Assembly: GCA_017652345.1 (NCBI GenBank)
Contig: JAGCBE010000255.1
Span: 1 to 64,000 of the forward strand
DNA length: 64,000 bases
Origin: Methanobrevibacter sp.
GTDB lineage: Archaea > Methanobacteriota > Methanobacteria > Methanobacteriales > Methanobacteriaceae
Direction: 5' to 3'
Shown in pieces: positions 58,405 to 64,000 of this stretch (position 1 is its first letter; every line of letters begins with the position of its first letter). The notes under the pieces are model-generated. The model did not search any database and was not told the DNA's origin. It saw only the letters and a list, made by a program, of their open reading frames with translations. A program made the position numbers and the translations under genes.

Positions 58405-59094
58405 CTAGAACGGCATATCGTTTTCGTCGCTTCCGATACCGAGCTGTTCAGCAAGACCTTCTACGCTTCCATTGCTAGTCTGAGCCATATTTGTTGGCTG
58501 AGCGTTCTTTGCAGCATCAATCTTCTTTTGTTCGGATTGATTCATTACAAGATTGTGACCTATGAAGCGAGTCTGAATTCCGAGATCACCATTACGATTA
58601 ATCTTTGCAGGGAATCCAGGAATGTCAGCAAATCCATTAGATTGAGGAATAAGTTTAACTTCAACTTCCTTACCAGCGCAAGGCTTAGTAAGAATACCAA
58701 TAAGTTTAACTAATTGCTCAAAGTTAAGATTAGCTTTATTTACATGTTTACCGTTTACGGTAATTGTATCGTTATCAATATCTTCTCCGATTTTCGGATC
58801 AAGTGCGTCAACAATTTGACGAATTGCTACCATGAAATGTTCTGCAGGAGATGGATTATCTCCATAAGTACCAGCTGATCTCTGATCAGAGGTTGGTTCA
58901 AAGAAATTATGAGTAAACTCTCCATATCCGTCAATGTCAAGTGTGAGACACATTGTTTTATAATTCTGTCCTGTTTTCTGAGAATTAATATTAGCTAATT
59001 CAACAGATACAAACTTTGCATTGTGAATACCGGGTTGAAGGAATTTTCCACTTTCTTTTACGCCAGTGGTAGCGCCTAAATCAAACATACCCAT
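58405..59094 (-). CDS. Single-stranded DNA-binding-like protein
   Basis: 229 residues, no Trp. The C-terminal acidic tip DENDMPF matches the DDDIPF-type tail through which SSB proteins recruit replication partners. The body is beta-rich with GIHNAKFVSVELA and GYGEFTHNFFE. It sits between primase and a second protein with a similar tail. The start could be ATG 59094 or 59088. The fold assignment rests on tail and context. Confidence 0.65.
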   Translation of the reverse strand: MGMFDLGATTGVKESGKFLQPGIHNAKFVSVELANINSQKTGQNYKTMCLTLDIDGYGEFTHNFFEPTSDQRSAGTYGDNPSPAEHFMVAIRQIVDALDPKIGEDIDNDTITVNGKHVNKANLNFEQLVKLIGILTKPCAGKEVEVKLIPQSNGFADIPGFPAKINRNGDLGIQTRFIGHNLVMNQSEQKKIDAAKNAQPTNMAQTSNGSVEGLAEQLGIGSDENDMPF

Positions 59095-59114
59095 ATTAAA
59101 AATAATTTAAATGA

Positions 59115-59663
59115 TTAAAAAGGGAGAGCATCTTCATAATTCTCCTCTCCTAGCATTTCTGCCATCTCTTTTTCTACTGTAGTTTCATTTAACTCTTCAA
59201 CCGATTCTTTTTCTTCAATGAAATCAGTTTCTTCGTTAATAGTAGTTCTATCATCTTCTACTGGAGTTAGAATAAATACATTATCCATTACTTCTCCACT
59301 CTTATCTTTAAATTCTGAGAATGTGAACAAAGAACCAAACTTTAATAGACTAGTTCTTTGCTGGCCCTTGAACGAAACCGTACCTTTTTTAGTCATCTTA
59401 TTCCCATCCGAACCATCAGTAAAGACGTCTGCTTTACTAATAATTGGATAAGTGGTTTGATTATCTACAGTTCAATAATTAACTGAGATTCTGTCACCGG
59501 CTACAGCACCTAATTTTTCAACTGCGTCTGAAGTGAGATTTAATTTATTTTCATCAACTTCCAAATCATATTCTTTGGCGCTGGCCTTTACGGACGTGTT
59601 TACAACCTTAAGATTACTTACTTTTTGTGTAGTTTCATCAAAATCGAATGATATTTTAAGCAT
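59115..59663 (-). CDS. Second protein with SSB-like acidic tail
   Basis: 182 residues after reading one TGA as Trp (NYWTVDN). Residues 1-125 are beta-rich; the end is strongly acidic and finishes YEDALPF, similar to the neighbouring DENDMPF tip. It overlaps the RecA-like gene stop by 8 bases. It may be an SSB partner, processivity or recombination mediator factor; no family is recognised for the body. Confidence 0.6.
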
Positions 59664-60336
59664 TATATTCTGCTATTTGCTCTAAAACGTACTCTAAATC
59701 ATTAGGAACATAATCTTGTTCAAAACATCCCATCGGACTTTTAGCTGTAGTAGTACCGTCAGAATGAGTTTGAAACACATAACATGGCTTACCGTCTTCT
59801 CCTTCTTGTACTTCAGTAAAGAATACATAAGTGAAAAGACCTTCAACAGTTAATGTTGAATCCAACATCTTACCAAGAGTTTTGATTTTAAGTTGAGGAT
59901 CATCTGCTGTTCCGATATTTTCACTATGACAAGTCATAATTACATTTAAATCATCACGCATTTGCATTCCTGCCTTTAAAACACTATAAAACTTTTGAGC
60001 AAGATCATTAAACTTTTGAAATCCTTTTTCAGATGCTCTGTCCATGAATTCAAAAGCCATTAAATATTGTCCATCGTCAATTACTACATTTTTGATCTCA
60101 GGACGTTTGGTGTTAATATAGTTTAGTAACTGACCTATTGTAGCAACATCACTAGTATTAACGTAATTTCCATCTGGGTTTGATTTACTAAAGGTTGTAT
60201 ATTTACTACGTCAACCTTTAAATGGAAGTGGTTTGGAAGCAACATTAATTATAAATGTTTCTTCTGGTTTTAACGTTCTTATTGCACTACTTTTACCACT
60301 ACCACTTTGTCCTACAACTGCAATTAAATTTGCCAT
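59656..60336 (-). CDS. RecA-like P-loop ATPase, Sak4 type
   Basis: 226 residues. Walker A GQSGSGKSS at 9-17, Walker B-like NVVIDDGQYL near 88-97, and VIMTCHSE as sensor strand. This short core is typical of phage Sak4-like recombinases, which anneal or exchange strands with SSB. One TGA is Trp (FKGWRS). Its start overlaps the helicase stop and the SSB-like genes follow at once, the usual Sak4-SSB pairing. Confidence 0.75.
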
Positions 60337-61445
60337 TAAAAATTAAATGTTAAAGGTTGTCTAATTTCTTCTGTTTCTTCAGAAACTAGTTCATCTTCAT
60401 TTGCAGTATCAAGACTTAAATACTTATCAAAGTCTTTGATTGTATCTGCCTTAGGCAACTGAATTCAATATCCTATTTCTCCAAAGAAATTCATTGGTAT
60501 TGCTTTCTCTGATTTACCTTGTCTATTCTTTATTAATTGTAAACTTCTATAACGATCACGTAATCCCTCAAAATCAGACATTTTATCCTCAACTATAATT
60601 GGAAACTCTTTGTGTTTCTTTAATTTAAATTTTAGAGGATAATATACTCCAATACAGACTTCACAATCTTGGAATGGAGCACTTGTGTCAGCAATATCTT
60701 CTGAAGAACATTCTGTTAATTCAGCCTTTCTTCTATCCATACTGGCAGAATTTCTATTTTCTTGCATCAGCATGAAAAACGATACATCGCACTTATTTCT
60801 TAATCTAACCGCATATTTCGAAATTGTATCAATTTCTTCTTTTTTAGAACGTCCTTCAATAGGAGTCGTCAGATTTAAGTGATCAACAACTACTATGATA
60901 ATTTGTTCTGGATCATTCTTTCGATAGATTGTTCTTCTACCATCTGCAGAAGGAGTAAATGCACCATTTTCTTCTAATAATCCTTTTACTTTAGAATAAA
61001 AGAAGTTTGAAGTTAAAGCTGAATCATATATTATTAATTTAGAATTAATTGTGTCTAATCATTGACGAGCATTGACTACACATTCATAATCTTCATCAGA
61101 TAATATATTATTTCAGGACATTAGATCAGTATACGGAATAATTTTACCATATTCTTCATAAATATACAAACAAAGTAATTTTGCAAGTAAAAGTTCTGCA
61201 GACAGCTCCAAACTAAAATAACATAATTTGATATTCTTGTTTGGATAATCTTTTAATGGACGATATATATATGAATATAACGCCAATGCAGACTTACCAG
61301 ATCCGGATACACCAAATACTAAAGTATAAATTGGTTGAATACCACCAGTATACTCATCAAGTTTTGGAATTCCAGTTTTTAGACCAATATTTTTACCCTC
61401 TCGTCCTCTATCGATCTTTTCGTAAAGAATATCTATATTAGTCAT
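60336..61445 (-). CDS. DnaB-type replicative helicase (RecA fold)
   Basis: 369 residues, lacking the long N-terminal domain of bacterial DnaB. Walker A is GVSGSGKSA at 45-53, then CYFSLELSAE, Walker B IIIVVVDHLN and a terminal sensor MLMQENRNSAS. Two TGA are Trp (LMSWNN, GYWIQL). The start overlaps the upstream stop by 8 bases. With the SF2 helicase, primase and polymerase it forms the replication set. Confidence 0.82.
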
Positions 61446-62028
61446 CTGTTAAAATTTCACTTGCTATATTAGACTCTATACCATTATCTCTTAGATACTT
61501 AAGTTCATCTCATTTGTGAGATATTACAAATTCTAGAATTCCATAATTAATTTGATTGTGCTCTTTACCCCATCTTAATAATTCGAGAACTTCATTATGT
61601 TTCTCAGGATTATGTTTAATTGCAGAAGAATATGAGAAGAAAAACTCTTCTAATGTATCAAATTTTCGCGCAATATTTTTCAATGGAAGTAACTTACCAT
61701 TAGATGGAATAAACGGAGGATACGCATCAAATAATTCTTGACCTAGAATACTTGAATTTTTTATTCAAGATTTTAGAAAATTCTTATTGAATTCAATTTC
61801 ATTAGGATCATAATAATCTGGATTATAATCCTTTTTTATTAAACCTTTGTTCTTTAAAGATTCAAAAATACTTTTTAACTGAGATTTACCTCCATTACTA
61901 AATCACTTAGTAAAATATTCGGGATGTCCCTCCTCGTCTCTAGCTAAAAAAGTTAAATAAACTACTAGAAGTTCATCTGCAGTTAAATTGTATACATTGA
62001 GTAAGTTTAAAATTGTATTTAATTCCAC
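61438..62028 (-). CDS. Winged-helix-like protein upstream of the helicase
   Basis: 196 residues from GTG 62028; no ATG lies in frame nearby and the upstream stop overlaps. A helix-turn-helix-like segment (GGKSQLKSIFESLKNKGLIK) near residues 38-57 suggests a winged helix. TGA encodes Trp in FTKWFSN, LKSWIKN and SHKWDEL. Helicase loader or replication initiator are possible by position; I recognise no family. Confidence 0.55.
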
Positions 62029-62222
62029 AATTCTAACTGTATATATGGAAAGGATCGCATTATTCTCTCTTGTTGATCCGCATTATCTACGTTTCTTTTG
62101 ATAAATTCACAAATCCAATCCACTCCTTTGTTAATATCTTTCTCTAAAAAATCAATAAATTGTTCTTTAGTCAGATTTCTCAATACCTGCTCTACCTGAG
62201 CATCTGTTAATCTAATGTTCAT
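62019..62222 (-). CDS. Small acidic helical protein
   Basis: 67 residues, ATG to TAA, two TGG Trp. Helical (LTDAQVEQVLRNLTKEQFIDFL). It overlaps both neighbours by about 10-16 bases. Unknown role. Confidence 0.55.
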   Translation of the reverse strand: MNIRLTDAQVEQVLRNLTKEQFIDFLEKDINKGVDWICEFIKRNVDNADQQERIMRSFPYIQLELWN

Positions 62223-62410
62223 TCTACATCTGATTTGTTTGGAAGTGAATCCTGTAGAAGTTTTTTGAGATCTTTATTAATAGAATGGTTCAAAAAATAA
62301 GGCACAAATACATGTCTCACAAATCAATCCTGATGTGTATCAAATAAATTTCAATACATTTCAGTAGTAAATTCGTCTTCTACAAGTTTCATTAATTCTT
62401 CTTTATCCAT
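62207..62410 (-). CDS. Small acidic helical protein
   Basis: 67 residues with three TGA read as Trp (MYWNLF, QDWFVR, VEWTLD). ATG 62410 overlaps the SF2 helicase stop (TAATG). Same length as the next gene and similar helical acidic character, so a duplication is possible. No family recognised. Confidence 0.5.
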
Positions 62411-63630
62411 TAAAAACGATATTTTGTATTAGTTATCAGTTCTCTCTGTCTTGTTTGAATTGATTCTCCAGCTAGAACTTTATCTAATTGGTTTTCATCA
62501 ATAGTAATATATTTTGATGTAGCAGAATTCATAGCTCAATTATATTCCTGAGTATTTCTTAACACTACAGTAAATAATTCAGCTTCCTTTCCTTCTTCGA
62601 ATCTGCAAATTCTGCCTTTTCTTTGTTGTTTTGTAATTTTAGAAGAATCAACAGATAAAATTATTCCAACAGATAATCCTGGAACATCTACTCCTTGATT
62701 CACTGCTTTAGAAGAGTGAAGAACTCCGGAAGTAGCATTATTGAATGCTTCTAATGTTTCTTTGTTTTGTTTTTCTGATTTTTTAGAATGAAGAACGTAT
62801 CCGCTACCAAAAGATTCTGCTTGTTTTATGGTAGACGAGAAAGTTATACATTTTTTGTCCTTTCGGGCTTCAAGTATTTTCTTTGCTATTTCAAATTTCT
62901 TGGGGTGATTTTGAATAAATTCCTTTCTGGCACGCATGGCACGATTCCATTTCTGAGCCATTCCCATAACTGTATGATAATCTACTCCAAGATCTTTTGC
63001 ATACTTACGACATTTCACAACGTCAGTAGAACAATCCATAGCAACGTTAAATTTATAATCAAAATAAGCAAAACATTGATTAAATGTATTACTTAATTTC
63101 ATATAATCTGTTAGATCGACATCAACCAAAACTAAATATTCTTTTACTGGTGCAACTCAATGATTTTCAATAGCTACATCCAGTGGTACTTCATCACAAA
63201 CTGGTGCGTATTTCTTGATAATTACTTCTTTTCCATCAAGCCTCTCTAATGTACCTGTAAGACATAGTATGTTTTTGTAATCAACACACTCAAAAGTTTG
63301 TTTAAATGTTTCACTAGCAAATAAATGGACTTCGTCTAATATTAGTAAATCACAAGTCCAATTTAATTTAATAACTGAGTTTACGATTTCAACTCTCGTA
63401 TTATCGATTAACCCGCGTTCTTCAAGTTGGTCTATTCATTGGTCTTTAAGAAATTGAGTAGGAACAACAACTAATACTGATGCATTTTCATTACGTTTTA
63501 CAAAGGCGTCAGTGAGGTTTAATCCTATCCTCGTCTTTCCAAAACCGGTGCATCCAACAATCGTGCCATGACCATTATATTTTAATCATTTTTTAAGACA
63601 TTCTTTTTGTCTTTCATCACGTGTTATCAT
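62410..63630 (-). CDS. SF2 (DEAD/DEAH-type) helicase
   Basis: 406 residues. Walker A GCTGFGKT at 26-33, motif Ia VVVPTQFLKDQW, DEVH at 99-102, motif III-like CLTGTLERLDG, then ITFSST and GRICRFEEG in the second domain. The order is that of UvsW/RecG-like phage SF2 helicases. Several TGA are Trp (KKWLKY, DQWIDQ, NHWVAP, YNWAMN). ATG 63630 overlaps the polymerase end. A role in replication restart or branch migration is inferred. Confidence 0.85.
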
Positions 63631-64000
63631 AATGTTAGTTGTTTTTTATCAAGTTTCTCAATAATTTTATATGCTTCTGTTAGATAATAAGAATAATTTA
63701 TACCTCTTTCTTCAATCGGTTTATCATCAAACTTATTATAGATAGTAACTGCAGAATCTGCGCACAACGCAATCTTACTACCAAACGGTTTACCTTGTTC
63801 ATTAAGTTTTTGCTTATAAATAGGTTTACCGTACATTGACATATAATATCTATTTATATGTGGTACTCTTTCTCCACCATAAAATACATCAAATTTCTTA
63901 TCAACCTTCTGAAATGTACAGAATTTTTTAATATCAGTGCATTCTTTTATAGTTTGTTCTGGGGGTATTCCTTCAACAAAATATTTATTTATTGCTTCAG
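63624..64000 (-). CDS. C-terminal part of a DNA polymerase-like protein (truncated by window edge)
   Basis: About 124 residues are visible. It runs off the right edge at 64000 and ends with a TGA Trp codon followed by TAA 63624-63626. The tail (GERVPHINRYYMS, CADSAVTIYNKF, PIEERGINYSYYLTEAYKII, KKQLTL) looks like the C-terminus of a phage B-family DNA polymerase. The catalytic motifs are outside the window, so this is a tentative call, supported by the helicase/primase neighbours. Confidence 0.5.

Noticed and set aside
3..64000. CRISPR array or insertion sequence
   Set aside because: No regularly spaced repeats, transposase genes or terminal inverted repeats were seen.

Overview
The window looks like part of a crAss-like bacteriophage genome (tailed phage of Bacteroidales) that reads TGA as tryptophan. 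About 47 genes lie in two opposed arms. Nearly every long gene is interrupted by in-frame TGA, while every gene end is TAA or TAG. In the long genes TGA falls where Trp is expected (for example the Trp of the DUF192 core in the gene at 4648, and the CHxPExW context of NrdG). Two intergenic sites match the Bacteroides promoter form TTTG-N20-TAnnTTTG, which supports a Bacteroidales host.

Left arm (3-37702, + strand) is the late virion module. It starts with the 3' part of a large tail protein carrying four Ig-like domains, followed by a small gene that may be its displaced C-terminus. Next come three small virion-type genes, one with a DUF192 domain and one a coiled coil. An intergenic region (6004-6244) holds a hairpin, a possible folded RNA and a promoter. 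Then comes a run of very large genes: a 1551-aa cargo-type protein, a 619-aa protein, a 3265-aa protein with an SF1 helicase-like domain, a 3420-aa protein with the DxDxD signature of crAss-like virion RNA polymerases plus a C-terminal HExxH zincin motif, and a 1498-aa protein with an N-terminal PD-(D/E)XK nuclease-like domain. The last three share one reading frame and are separated only by TAA directly followed by ATG. A strong bidirectional terminator at 37706-37750 closes the arm.

Right arm (37765-64000, - strand) is the replication, nucleotide and repair module. Read in its own direction (from 64000 down) it has the end of a DNA polymerase-like gene, an SF2 helicase, small genes, a DnaB-type helicase, a RecA-like ATPase, two proteins with SSB-type acidic tails, a primase with a TOPRIM domain, a resolvase-like nuclease, a nucleotide hydrolase/HAD fusion and a RecB-like exonuclease. 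After these come an independently promoted small gene, a GIY-YIG nuclease, anaerobic ribonucleotide reductase NrdD with NrdG, a ferredoxin-thioredoxin reductase-like protein and dUTPase. The arm then continues with an ATP-dependent DNA ligase, an Rnl5-like RNA ligase, a PseT-like polynucleotide kinase/phosphatase, ThyX, a VWA/metallopeptidase protein with a MoxR-like AAA partner, and dNMP kinase. Most genes overlap by 1-16 bases, so the arm is probably one or a few long operons.

The genes fit one scheme. The virion injects the RNA polymerase complex with its helicase, nuclease and protease domains. The right arm then supplies dNTPs under anaerobic conditions, copies DNA and repairs nicked DNA and RNA. 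TGA use is uneven: several right-arm genes with 5-7 Trp codons use only TGG, while the virion genes use mostly TGA. I found no tRNA gene in the window, so any TGA-reading tRNA must lie elsewhere. No stretch over 300 bases lacks a gene.
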